Positions 25,485-32,994 of a DNA stretch of 64,000 bases are shown here, in pieces; position 1 is the stretch's first letter; every line of letters starts with the position of its first letter. Source of the DNA: DAOTXS01 sp034435055. GTDB taxonomy: Bacteria > Chloroflexota > Anaerolineae > UBA4142. The stretch is taken from assembly GCA_034435055.1 (NCBI GenBank), contig DAOTXS010000065.1, positions 59,793-123,792 on the forward strand. The letters run 5' to 3'. A program made the position numbers and the translations under genes. The notes beneath the pieces were generated by a model, which saw only the letters and a list, made by a program, of their open reading frames with translations, was not told where the DNA came from and did not search any database.

Positions 25485-26876
25485 TCAGCGTTTGGAAAAG
25501 CCCAACGCGCCGGCACACGCGCCAATCAATAAAATTGTAATCGACGCAATGAACATTCCGCCCGCGCCGGCGCGCGCTGGCGTGGCAAATTCCGGAATCG
25601 CCAGCGGTTCAACGCGCGGTAACGCGTCGATGAACTTGGGTTCGGGACGCACGATTGGGAACGCGGTGCCGGCAAATTCGATCGCTTGCGCGGCGGGGCT
25701 GTAAAGCAACATTCGCAGTAACGGTTCGCGGTCGAGCATTCCCTCGAAATAACGTTCGGCGCGGTACGGCACATTGCCAATGCCGTCACCGTCCGCGTCG
25801 AATCCGTTGTAATCGCTCCAAAAATTTCCGCGCCAATCGCTCTTGCCCAACCGACCGCCGCCGGCAATCGCCACTTGCTCCACGTTTTCCCAGAACGAAT
25901 TATTTTCTATCGTCGCACCACGCACGGCAGGCATCATAATGATTGCGACATCGTTGAATGCGATGATATTTTGGTGAAAGCGCGCATATCCTTGCGGCGT
26001 GAACGGCGCACCGTCCAGAAATATACCGCCGCGATTATCGATCAGCGTGTTGTGCGTAACATCGACATTGTCCGCATCTTTGAATCCAAGCGCGTAACCG
26101 CTGGGACCGCGCTGACCGCGAATATCGTTGTTGCGAATCAGCGCGTTGATCGAGTACATCGTGTAAATGCCAACCGAGTTATCGCGCAGCCGATTGCCTT
26201 CGATGATCACGTTGTCGCAATACATCAGATGCGCGCCATACCGCCCCTGCTCGACAAAATTATTCCGGATGATAATGTCGTTCGAGTACCACACGACAAT
26301 GTCGCGCGATTGGTGGACGTGATTGCCTTCGACAGTAACGCGCGGTGAATACCACAGACGAATCGCATCGCCTTTGAGACTGATTTCCAACTCGGCTTTG
26401 CTCGTAATGTCGTTGTTGCGAATGACGACATCGCTTGCCTTTGCCACAAAGATTCCAAACAGTGCTTCGTGGATGCGATTGTTCTCGACGACGACACGCG
26501 GCGCGGAAACCGTGATCCCCGAATGATCGCGGTCGTACTCGGCTCCGCTGCCGCGTAACTCAAAGCCGCGAAAGACAATATCGGGCGCGTTGAGTGTTAC
26601 CACTGTGCCTTCATTGCCATTATCGATAACCGGAAAATTTTCGCCTTCGAGCATCACCGATTTATCGACGACAATCGGACCGCGATAAAAGCCGGCGCGC
26701 ACTTGAATCAAATCGCCATCGTGCGCGGCGGCGAGCGCGGCTTGAATCGTGGTATACGGTCCTTGCGGCGATACGACGAGGCGATTGTGTGAATCAGGCG
26801 GCTCGGCGTGCGCAGGGTTGGGGAGAACTAGCCACAGAAGCACGCAGAAACACACGGAAAGGAAAATCGGACGCAA
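25485..26876 (-). CDS. nosD: NosD periplasmic/extracellular maturation protein
   Basis: NosD is a beta-helix protein that works with NosFY in building the CuZ site of NosZ. The 463-residue protein has a Sec signal peptide (cleavage near PNPAHA-EP), then many parallel beta-helix turns of the type NNRI/NNDI (residues about 120-330), and a C-terminal membrane segment (about 438-458), so it is anchored to the membrane. The start is a TTG at 26876 with AAGGGG 8 bases upstream, directly after the DoxX-like stop codon. The C-terminal anchor fits a cell without an enclosed periplasm. Confidence 0.93.
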   Translation of the reverse strand: MRPIFLSVCFCVLLWLVLPNPAHAEPPDSHNRLVVSPQGPYTTIQAALAAAHDGDLIQVRAGFYRGPIVVDKSVMLEGENFPVIDNGNEGTVVTLNAPDIVFRGFELRGSGAEYDRDHSGITVSAPRVVVENNRIHEALFGIFVAKASDVVIRNNDITSKAELEISLKGDAIRLWYSPRVTVEGNHVHQSRDIVVWYSNDIIIRNNFVEQGRYGAHLMYCDNVIIEGNRLRDNSVGIYTMYSINALIRNNDIRGQRGPSGYALGFKDADNVDVTHNTLIDNRGGIFLDGAPFTPQGYARFHQNIIAFNDVAIIMMPAVRGATIENNSFWENVEQVAIAGGGRLGKSDWRGNFWSDYNGFDADGDGIGNVPYRAERYFEGMLDREPLLRMLLYSPAAQAIEFAGTAFPIVRPEPKFIDALPRVEPLAIPEFATPARAGAGGMFIASITILLIGACAGALGFSKR

Positions 26877-27263
26877 CTAGGAATTCCCCTTTTCCTTGAG
26901 TGGGCTGAGCCGCCATCTGCCATACGCCACGAATCCCGCAATGCCAGCGAGAATCAAGTTCATTACGATATTGGGGAACTCATTGCGCAGTAGATGCCAG
27001 ACTACGGCACCGATCATTACGAGAACCAACCCCAATGCCGCAAGGGGCGTCAGACGAGTTTGAATTCGGGTCAAGCCGGGCAAGACGAGTCCCAAGCCGG
27101 CAAGAATTTCAGCGGTGCCACTAGAATAGTGCAGAAACGCCGGCAGGTCATACATCCACGCCATTAGCGGTGGCAATCCTGGGGGCAGGAGAAAATGTTG
27201 GATGCCGGTGAAGATAAAATAAATGGCAAGAAGAAATTGCAAAAACCATAAAACGATGTTCAT
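26877..27263 (-). CDS. DoxX-like small membrane protein in the nos operon
   Basis: The 128-residue protein has four membrane helices and the DoxX-like features IYFIFTGIQHFLLP at the N-terminus and TAEILAGLGLVLPG in the middle. DoxX proteins are often linked to quinone or thiol redox chemistry. It abuts nosD without a gap and follows nosB by 34 bases, so it is inside the operon. I know of no standard Nos protein of this type, so it may supply electrons or be a lineage-specific passenger. Confidence 0.7.
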   Translation of the reverse strand: MNIVLWFLQFLLAIYFIFTGIQHFLLPPGLPPLMAWMYDLPAFLHYSSGTAEILAGLGLVLPGLTRIQTRLTPLAALGLVLVMIGAVVWHLLRNEFPNIVMNLILAGIAGFVAYGRWRLSPLKEKGNS

Positions 27264-27297
27264 TAGAATCTTTTCCTATTTTGTGGACTCGCAATCT

Positions 27298-27975
27298 TTA
27301 CGACACTTTGCCGGCGCGGACGCGCTGGCGTGCATCGATGATGGGTTTGTACGCTTGGCGATGAAACCACAATCCGAGCAAGGCGATCAACACTGCGACG
27401 ACGGCAAGGATCAATCCGATTTCCGCACTCGCAAACGTACCAAACTGCCCAATTTTCCCCTCGCCGAAGATTGGCGGCGTGAACGGTTGAATCGCGCCGC
27501 CGAGCGCGGATTTGGGATCGATGCTGTGACCGTACGTGTAGAGAATGTACCACAAGTCGGCGAGGAAAACAACAGGATAGCCGATCACCGGCAAAACAAA
27601 TAACGCCGCCCACTGATTATGCACAAACACGCCGCCCATCAACAATAGTCCCAGCGCGGCGATTGCAATCACGGAAAACGATCGTTCGAGTCGACCGCCT
27701 TCATCGAGCGGCGGCATACCGAGGTAGTGATTCAAACTATCGATCTCGCGGATGTCCCCTTCGATATGATTGACGTACACGTTGACCCTTAGCCCTTTCG
27801 GATATTGCGGCGCGGTCATTTTCATACTCCAGTACGGGAGCATCATCGAAATCATCAGGACGAGTGCGGCGAGCATCAAAAGTGCGCTGGGCAACAGATA
27901 ATCGGTCAACTGCCGCGTGCTTCCGTCGGGCAAGAGAACTTGGACATCCGGATCAAGGTTCAGAAAATTTTTCAT
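27298..27975 (-). CDS. nosB: NosB-like membrane protein
   Basis: The 225-residue protein lies directly after nosZ, the place of nosB in clade II nos operons. It has four to five membrane helices and a conserved-looking extracellular stretch (YPKGLRVNVYVNHIEGDIREI and LNHYLGMPP). NosB is a membrane protein required for N2O reduction in clade II organisms such as Wolinella, perhaps in electron transfer or maturation; its reaction is unknown. The ATG at 27975 follows GGGAG. Identification rests on position, size and topology more than on motifs. Confidence 0.72.
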   Translation of the reverse strand: MKNFLNLDPDVQVLLPDGSTRQLTDYLLPSALLMLAALVLMISMMLPYWSMKMTAPQYPKGLRVNVYVNHIEGDIREIDSLNHYLGMPPLDEGGRLERSFSVIAIAALGLLLMGGVFVHNQWAALFVLPVIGYPVVFLADLWYILYTYGHSIDPKSALGGAIQPFTPPIFGEGKIGQFGTFASAEIGLILAVVAVLIALLGLWFHRQAYKPIIDARQRVRAGKVS

Positions 27976-27989
27976 CGGTTCTCCCAAAA

Positions 27990-28053
27990 GTAAGCTGTCG
28001 GCAGAAAGCAGAAAGCAGATTTCTCTGCCAACTGCCTTCTGCTTCTGCCTACT
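27990..28053. repeat. Imperfect hairpin of repeated GCAGAAA words between nosZ and nosB
   Basis: The left side is AAGTAAGCTGTCGGCAGAAAG with two more AGCAGA words; the right side is the approximate complement ending TTCTGCCTACTT. It may slow 3' decay or attenuate transcription so that nosZ is made in excess over nosB. Confidence 0.6.
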
Positions 28054-28060
28054 TGTTGGA

Positions 28061-30049
28061 CTAGGGTTCTACCAGGAAATATCCCATCATCTCAAGATGC
28101 AATGCGGAACAGAATTCGGTGCAATAGTACGTGAACACGCCGGATTGCGTCGCGTCGAATTCGATGGTTTCGGTTTTGCCCGGCTCAATCGAGAGATTGA
28201 TATTGTAGCCGGACAGTGCAAATCCATGCGTCGCGTCGCGCGTGCGTTCCAATGAGGTCAAGTGCCAGATGACGTGATCGCCTTTCTTGACTTGCACACG
28301 CTCGGGCGTAAAGTGCGACCGAATCACCGCCATCCAGATTTCGACGTTCTTGCCATTGCGCACAACTTTGGCTTGATCCGGTTTGGTGATGGCTTTGGGA
28401 TCGACCGCCATTGTGTCCGGATCCCAGCCGATTTCCGGATAGACTTCGTACGGTTTCAACTTGTCGGCTTTGATGATTTGCGCGTAATGCGGTTCCGCCA
28501 TTCCAATCGGCATATCGTACAATACCTTCATCTGATCACCGGTTTTGGAAATATCCACCAGCTGGAAATTCTGTGGTAAAAGCGGACCCACATTCGCAAA
28601 ACGATCAATGCTCCACTTGTTCAGCGCGACGACGAATTGACCATCGGGAGAAGCAGTGTCGCCTTCCGCCGCGGCGATGTGACCGATGTTGTAATGCACC
28701 GGCAATTTCTGCACCAGTTTCCAGCCGGGTTCCGGATGCTTGCTGGCGTACGGACCGCCCAATGTCCAGCGCGCCACCGCCGAATCGAGGAACATCGAGG
28801 TGTACGCGTAACCTTTGTCGTCAAAGACCGTGTGCAAAGGTCCCAGACCCAGTTCAACTTGCGCTTCCATCGCTTTGTCAAGCGGAATGACCGGCACGCC
28901 GTACTGATCTTTATTCAGACCGCCGGCTTTGATCGCGTTCTGGATTTTTTCGAACGAGTAAACCGTTACGTGCGGATCAAGTTTGCCGCCGACGACGATA
29001 AATTCACCGCCCGGCGTCACATCGGAACCGTGTGGACTTTTGGGTTCGGGGGCAAAGTACAGAATGCCTTCGTCCGCCGCGGTTTTGAGACGAATCATAT
29101 TCATTCCATTGATCTTGTCGACTTTGCCGGCTTTCACGACCTGCTCGGCTTTTTTCCAATCGATGATGTGCAAGTAATCGGTGTCGTTCTTGGTAGTGCC
29201 GGCTTCAAACGGCGGATTCCCCAATTCGATACCGCCCGTCGCCAGTTCGGTGTTGAACGAATTGCAAAAGAGCCAGCCCTCGCTCACGCCTTTGCCGGCA
29301 TCGCACAAATCCTGCCAGTACGGCGGCAATTCGATCTGGAACGATTGCGCGGGATCGATGCGTCCTTTGGGGCGATCAAATTTCCAGAACGTGACCAAGC
29401 CGCGATACTTGTCTTTGTACTGATCGAGGACGGCGTATTCCGAACCAAGCGGAAGCGCGTACTGCGGACCTTCGACAACGTACTCCGTGTTGGGGGTGAC
29501 GAACGCGCCGCCGTGATCACTCGTCGTGTTGGGATTCTTGACAATTTGTTTTGTGGAAAAATCGCGCAGATCGATCACCGCGACGCGCGCGTTCGCTTTA
29601 TCGTTGATGAAGAGGAACTGACCATCGTACTCGCCTTTCGTTTCCGAAAGACCGGGATGATGTGTGTCGCCCCACAACACATCTTTGCCGTAGACCTTGC
29701 CGCCGGCAAGAACTTGGTCACTTGCGCCGCCAAAACCATAACCTTGCCACGATTCCGGCGTGAAAACGGCAATCATCTTGAGAATGCGCATCGATGGTAC
29801 GCCAATCACCAACACTTGGCCCGATTGCCCACCCGACGAGAACATGATGTACGGATCCGTTTTGCCGGTAGGAAAGTACGTTTTCACCGCCGCGTAAATA
29901 TCATCGGCGGTGAGACCGCGTTCTTTTGCCACGGCGGCGGCGTCGCTGGATAAACCGGTTGCCGCCGGCGTTGCGCCACCGGCACCGCCGCCACACGCGA
30001 CGGCAAAGATTGCCACTGCCGCGACAATCAAAATTAAAATCTGCTTCAT
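28061..30049 (-). CDS. nosZ: Nitrous oxide reductase, clade II, lipoprotein type
   Basis: NosZ reduces N2O to N2. The 662-residue protein has a Sec-type lipoprotein signal (IFAVAC, lipid Cys19), not the Tat signal of clade I enzymes. A seven-bladed propeller follows, with the CuZ ligands GDTHHPG (His130, His131), SDHGG and HGSD. The C-terminal cupredoxin domain has His608 (ATHGF) and the CuA set CTEFCSALHLEM (Cys643, Cys647, His651, Met654). All key copper ligands I can identify are present. GGGAGGG precedes the ATG. It is the first gene of the leftward nos operon, and two Crp/Fnr-type palindromes lie upstream. Lipid anchoring would keep the enzyme on the outer face of a single membrane. Confidence 0.97.
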   Translation of the reverse strand: MKQILILIVAAVAIFAVACGGGAGGATPAATGLSSDAAAVAKERGLTADDIYAAVKTYFPTGKTDPYIMFSSGGQSGQVLVIGVPSMRILKMIAVFTPESWQGYGFGGASDQVLAGGKVYGKDVLWGDTHHPGLSETKGEYDGQFLFINDKANARVAVIDLRDFSTKQIVKNPNTTSDHGGAFVTPNTEYVVEGPQYALPLGSEYAVLDQYKDKYRGLVTFWKFDRPKGRIDPAQSFQIELPPYWQDLCDAGKGVSEGWLFCNSFNTELATGGIELGNPPFEAGTTKNDTDYLHIIDWKKAEQVVKAGKVDKINGMNMIRLKTAADEGILYFAPEPKSPHGSDVTPGGEFIVVGGKLDPHVTVYSFEKIQNAIKAGGLNKDQYGVPVIPLDKAMEAQVELGLGPLHTVFDDKGYAYTSMFLDSAVARWTLGGPYASKHPEPGWKLVQKLPVHYNIGHIAAAEGDTASPDGQFVVALNKWSIDRFANVGPLLPQNFQLVDISKTGDQMKVLYDMPIGMAEPHYAQIIKADKLKPYEVYPEIGWDPDTMAVDPKAITKPDQAKVVRNGKNVEIWMAVIRSHFTPERVQVKKGDHVIWHLTSLERTRDATHGFALSGYNINLSIEPGKTETIEFDATQSGVFTYYCTEFCSALHLEMMGYFLVEP

Positions 30050-30084
30050 CGCAATTTCCCTCCCAGAGAATTAGGTTTGTCTTT

Positions 30085-30150
30085 ACCATACAGCCAATTT
30101 CAATCGAGGTCTGTGACTAAAGTCTCTTTCAGTCGTGTGACATTTGTCGC
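30085..30150 (-). promoter_or_regulatory. Two Crp/Fnr-type palindromes and candidate -10 upstream of nosZ
   Basis: Site 1 is GTGACTAAAGTCTC (30113-30126) and site 2 is GTGACATTTGTCGC (30137-30150). Both fit GTGACWNNWGTCNC, and their centres are 24 bases apart. On the minus strand a -10-like TATGGT (30085-30090) would put the start near 30078. Site 1 is then centred at -41.5, the classic class II activator position. The Crp/Fnr gene at 31644 is the obvious candidate regulator. The -10 assignment is tentative. Confidence 0.55.
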
Positions 30151-30241
30151 TGAAATATTACGTCTTTCACTCGATAATGATCCTGTGGCTAACCCATTAC
30201 CCCCCGCACATTCGAGCGAATGGGAAGATGATAACGAACCG

Positions 30242-31408
30242 ATGCGCGTCGAGTTTGCAAAAGAGGCGGAGCGTAAATCAAGTTCTGTGTTCCGCCAAGT
30301 TAATCCGCGTCTCCCGCTCCTTGCGCTGGCGATTCTGGCGTTGCTCGCGGCATTGTGGGGCGGCTTGCTCCGCGTCGGCTGGGCATTTCCGCCGGTTATT
30401 CAAATTTTGCCGGCGGTGCACGGTCCGTTGATGATCACAGGTTTTCTGGGGACACTCATTAGTTTGGAGCGCGCGGTTGCTTTGCAAAAACGTTGGGCAT
30501 ACGCCGCGCCGGTTTTAAATGCGCTCGGCATCATCGCCCTCGTCATCAATGTTGAAGATCATTTTGGTATCCTTGTGGCGACGTTGGGCAGTATCGTGCT
30601 TTTGGTTGTCTTTGGTGTAATTCTCAATCGCCAGTTTGCGTTGTTTACCGGGACGATGGCGCTTGGTGTCGTCGTGTGGGTGTTGGGCAATTTGCTCTGG
30701 CTCGGCGATAGTTTGATCTCTCACGTAACACATTGGTGGGCAGGGTTTTTGATTTTGACGATTGTTGGTGAACGCTTGGAACTGAGCCGCATTCAACGAT
30801 TGCCACAACGCACGACGACGATTTACGCCATCGCAATTGGGATATTTCTACTCGGCTTGGCAATCGATGCCACCGAAGGATTGGCACGCGCCGACAGCGA
30901 CATCGGTGCCAAGATCATCGGACTAGGGATGTTGGCGATTGCTGTTTGGCTGGCGCGCTACGACATTGCGCGACGTACGGTGCGACAGCAAGGACTAACG
31001 CGCTTTATCGCGTTTTGTTTGCTTTGGGGGTACGGATGGCTGGGGGTTAGCGGCATTCTGCGAATGATTTATGGCGGTGTGAGCGGCGGATTTTTCTACG
31101 ACGCGATTCTCCACACACTTTTTCTCGGATTTGTCATGTCGATGATCTTTGGGCACGCGCCGATTATTTTTCCTTCGATCCTTGGGCGTTCGTTAAATTA
31201 CCACTCGGTGTTTTACGCGCATTTGATTCTACTGCACCTGTCGCTTGTGTTGCGCGTGGTGGGTGATTTTGCGCTGACAATGCCGCTTCGGCAGTGGGGT
31301 GCAATGCTCAACGTAATTGCAATTCTGCTTTTTTTATTCACCACCGTTTCAACGCTTGTGTTCGGCTTACGCTCATCGCGTGGAAGTAAAAACGCCCAAG
31401 CCAGTTGA
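30242..31408 (+). CDS. NnrS-like multi-heme-site membrane protein
   Basis: The 388-residue protein has about twelve membrane helices. His-containing motifs recall NnrS and related heme/copper membrane proteins: HGPLMITGFLGTLISLERA, HVTHWWAGF, HTLFLGFVMSMIFGHAPIIFP and YHSVFYAHLILLH. NnrS proteins are linked to nitric oxide metabolism and relief of NO stress. The gene is divergent from nosZ and shares its promoter region. An ATG at 30242 is used; a TTG at 30077 would extend into the Crp-type sites and looks less likely. No strong ribosome binding site is seen at either. A denitrification-related role is inferred from family and position. Confidence 0.7.
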   Translation: MRVEFAKEAERKSSSVFRQVNPRLPLLALAILALLAALWGGLLRVGWAFPPVIQILPAVHGPLMITGFLGTLISLERAVALQKRWAYAAPVLNALGIIALVINVEDHFGILVATLGSIVLLVVFGVILNRQFALFTGTMALGVVVWVLGNLLWLGDSLISHVTHWWAGFLILTIVGERLELSRIQRLPQRTTTIYAIAIGIFLLGLAIDATEGLARADSDIGAKIIGLGMLAIAVWLARYDIARRTVRQQGLTRFIAFCLLWGYGWLGVSGILRMIYGGVSGGFFYDAILHTLFLGFVMSMIFGHAPIIFPSILGRSLNYHSVFYAHLILLHLSLVLRVVGDFALTMPLRQWGAMLNVIAILLFLFTTVSTLVFGLRSSRGSKNAQAS

Positions 31409-31423
31409 GTGCTTGGGCGTTTT
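31388..31423. terminator. Bidirectional terminator between the NnrS-like gene and the crp unit
   Basis: The arms AAAACGCCCAAGC (31389-31401) and GCTTGGGCGTTTT (31411-31423) are perfect complements with A/T tails on both sides. It ends two convergent transcripts. The stop codon of the NnrS-like gene lies in the loop. Confidence 0.9.
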
Positions 31424-31435
31424 GGATTGGTTGAC

Positions 31436-31630
31436 TTAATCGCTTGGCTGGGGAGGTCGCGGTTTCTCTTCGCCGACAATTTCGATTGATAAAGATTCAT
31501 CACTTGCCGGGAGCGCGTCATCCGCGCGGTCGATTGAGCAAGTGAGCTGTTCCAGCCGACGGTTCAGCGGACACGCAATCAGACAAAGATACGGCACCGC
31601 ACACGAGGTTAGACATTTTTGCGGGAGCAT
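31436..31630 (-). CDS. Small Cys-rich protein downstream of the Crp/Fnr regulator
   Basis: This 64-residue frame starts at 31630, 13 bases after the crp stop, with AAGG 8 bases before the ATG. An in-frame ATG at 31639 is an alternative. Five Cys lie in the N-terminal half (CLTSC, LCLIACP, LTC), in the order C-x3-C-x5-C-x3-C-P. The last pair resembles the CxxxCP end of ferredoxin cluster motifs. The C-terminal half is acidic and Pro-rich. The shared transcript and the terminator just beyond support a real gene. It could bind a metal or FeS cluster and sense redox state for the regulator, but this is speculation. Confidence 0.55.
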   Translation of the reverse strand: MLPQKCLTSCAVPYLCLIACPLNRRLEQLTCSIDRADDALPASDESLSIEIVGEEKPRPPQPSD

Positions 31631-31643
31631 TTGTTTCATCCTT

Positions 31644-32306
31644 TCAAAGCATTTTTTCAAGACCGGCGCGATCCAGGATGATGATTTTACCATGTTCGAC
31701 GTGAATCAACCCGCGCGCTTCTAGCTGCCGCAGAGAACGGCCAATCATTTCGCGCACCGTTCCCAGGCGTGCCGCCATTTCTTGTTGAGTCAGCGGTTGC
31801 GGCTCGTCGCTGGTTGCCGTCTCCAAAAGCAAGCGCGCCAACCGCGCGCTAACTTGGCGCAATGACAAATCCTCAACCAGATTGACCAAATGGCGCAACC
31901 GACTTCCCAGGTTGCGCACAACTGCCAACGCAACTTCGGGATGTTTCTGCATTGCTTCGAGCATCGTTTGCTGTGGCATAATCCATAGTTTTGTCGGTTC
32001 GATTACTGCCGCATTTGCCGGATTTGCCCCTCCGTCAAACACAGCCACTTCATTGAACGATCCGCCTTGCCGCACGTAGCTCAGAATTTGCTCGCGTCCT
32101 TCGGAAGACAGTTTATAGATTTTGACACACCCCTCGCGTACGAGGTACAGCCCGGCGCAAGGTTCGCCCTCAAGAAACACAACCTCGTCCTTGGCGAGTG
32201 AACGCTCCACCAATGAACGTGACAACCGTGTCAATTCCTCCTCGCTCAGTGTGCGAAAATAGGGCAAACCGGCAAGCGCCGCGGCGGCTGTGATCTCGGA
32301 CTTCAT
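31644..32306 (-). CDS. Crp/Fnr-family transcriptional regulator
   Basis: The 220-residue protein has a cyclic-nucleotide-type effector domain (about 20-130) with VFLEGEPCAGLYLVREGCVK, a long dimer helix, and a C-terminal winged helix-turn-helix (about 170-205, TQQEMAARLGTVREMIGRSL). The N-terminal Cys cluster of FNR is absent, so it is not an oxygen-sensing FeS FNR; it is closer to Dnr/NnrR-like or general Crp types. A good candidate for controlling nosZ and the NnrS-like gene, which begin 1.6 to 2.2 kb away. Its effector (NO-heme, nucleotide or other) cannot be told. Confidence 0.88.
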   Translation of the reverse strand: MKSEITAAAALAGLPYFRTLSEEELTRLSRSLVERSLAKDEVVFLEGEPCAGLYLVREGCVKIYKLSSEGREQILSYVRQGGSFNEVAVFDGGANPANAAVIEPTKLWIMPQQTMLEAMQKHPEVALAVVRNLGSRLRHLVNLVEDLSLRQVSARLARLLLETATSDEPQPLTQQEMAARLGTVREMIGRSLRQLEARGLIHVEHGKIIILDRAGLEKML

Positions 32307-32407
32307 GCGTTACTCGGCGCAATTATAATCGAACTGAAAACACAACGCAACCGCAAAACGGGCGGGCACTGATATTGCCCTAATTTGTTTCTGCAAAAAA
32401 TTGTGGG

Positions 32408-32881
32408 CTAACCTTTTGATTTGAGTGAGACGAGGTGAATCGACACTTTGGGAGGCACGGTCAGATCGAGGTCGTATTTGCGAAACGTGTACCCATAGCG
32501 GTTGGTTACTTCGACCATTTCATTTGCCCGGGCAAGCAAGTTCAGTGCGATTTTTTGAAAATCGGTCAGCGCATCATGTTTTTCCGCTAGAACTTGTTCC
32601 AGCGTTTGCTTGCCGCCTTCGACGTGTTCGAGCGTGACCAGAATTTCTGGAATCGGCATTGAAAAAACAATATCGCCTACGATGAAGCCGCAGTCGGCGA
32701 GGATCGGTTTGAGTCCGGCAAATTCCGCCAGCGCGCGATCCAACGCCTCGCGGCCCTTCTCTTTGCCGACATCTTTCAATTGCTCGGCGGTCTCTTTCGC
32801 TTTGAGCGCGGCTTGCCGTGACGCATCCATCGCTTTATTCGCAGCGTCTTTTGCTTGTTTGGTGAATTTATCCAGCGTCAT
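32408..32881 (-). CDS. Uncharacterised protein with amphipathic N-terminal helix
   Basis: The 157-residue protein starts with a long Lys/Ala/Glu helix (1-50) of the kind found in apolipoprotein- or YtxH-like proteins, and then has a compact domain (about 55-157) with the phrases GFIVGDIVFSMPIPEILVTLE and VPPKVSIHLVSLKSKG. There is no signal peptide or membrane helix. A good ribosome binding site (GGAG) precedes the ATG. It is alone between the crp unit and the inositol cluster, with a word-like gap (ACCTGAAACCTG) before iolM. No family was recognised. Confidence 0.6.
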   Translation of the reverse strand: MTLDKFTKQAKDAANKAMDASRQAALKAKETAEQLKDVGKEKGREALDRALAEFAGLKPILADCGFIVGDIVFSMPIPEILVTLEHVEGGKQTLEQVLAEKHDALTDFQKIALNLLARANEMVEVTNRYGYTFRKYDLDLTVPPKVSIHLVSLKSKG

Positions 32882-32994
32882 TTGTTTCTCCGGCGGTTAG
32901 GTATCGTCGCGATCCTCTAGTTTCAAAGGTTCACCTTCCAAGTCATTTTGCCACAAAAGATGAAACCTGAAACCTGCCACGTGCTAACTTGATT

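Noticed and set aside
28637..29953. 438-residue frame antisense to nosZ
   Set aside because: nosZ has full copper ligands and a signal peptide; the antisense frame has no recognisable domain or ribosome binding site.
30077..30241. N-terminal extension of the NnrS-like protein from a TTG at 30077
   Set aside because: The extension would cover the Crp/Fnr-type sites and shows no protein feature; the ATG at 30242 fits better, although its ribosome binding site is weak.
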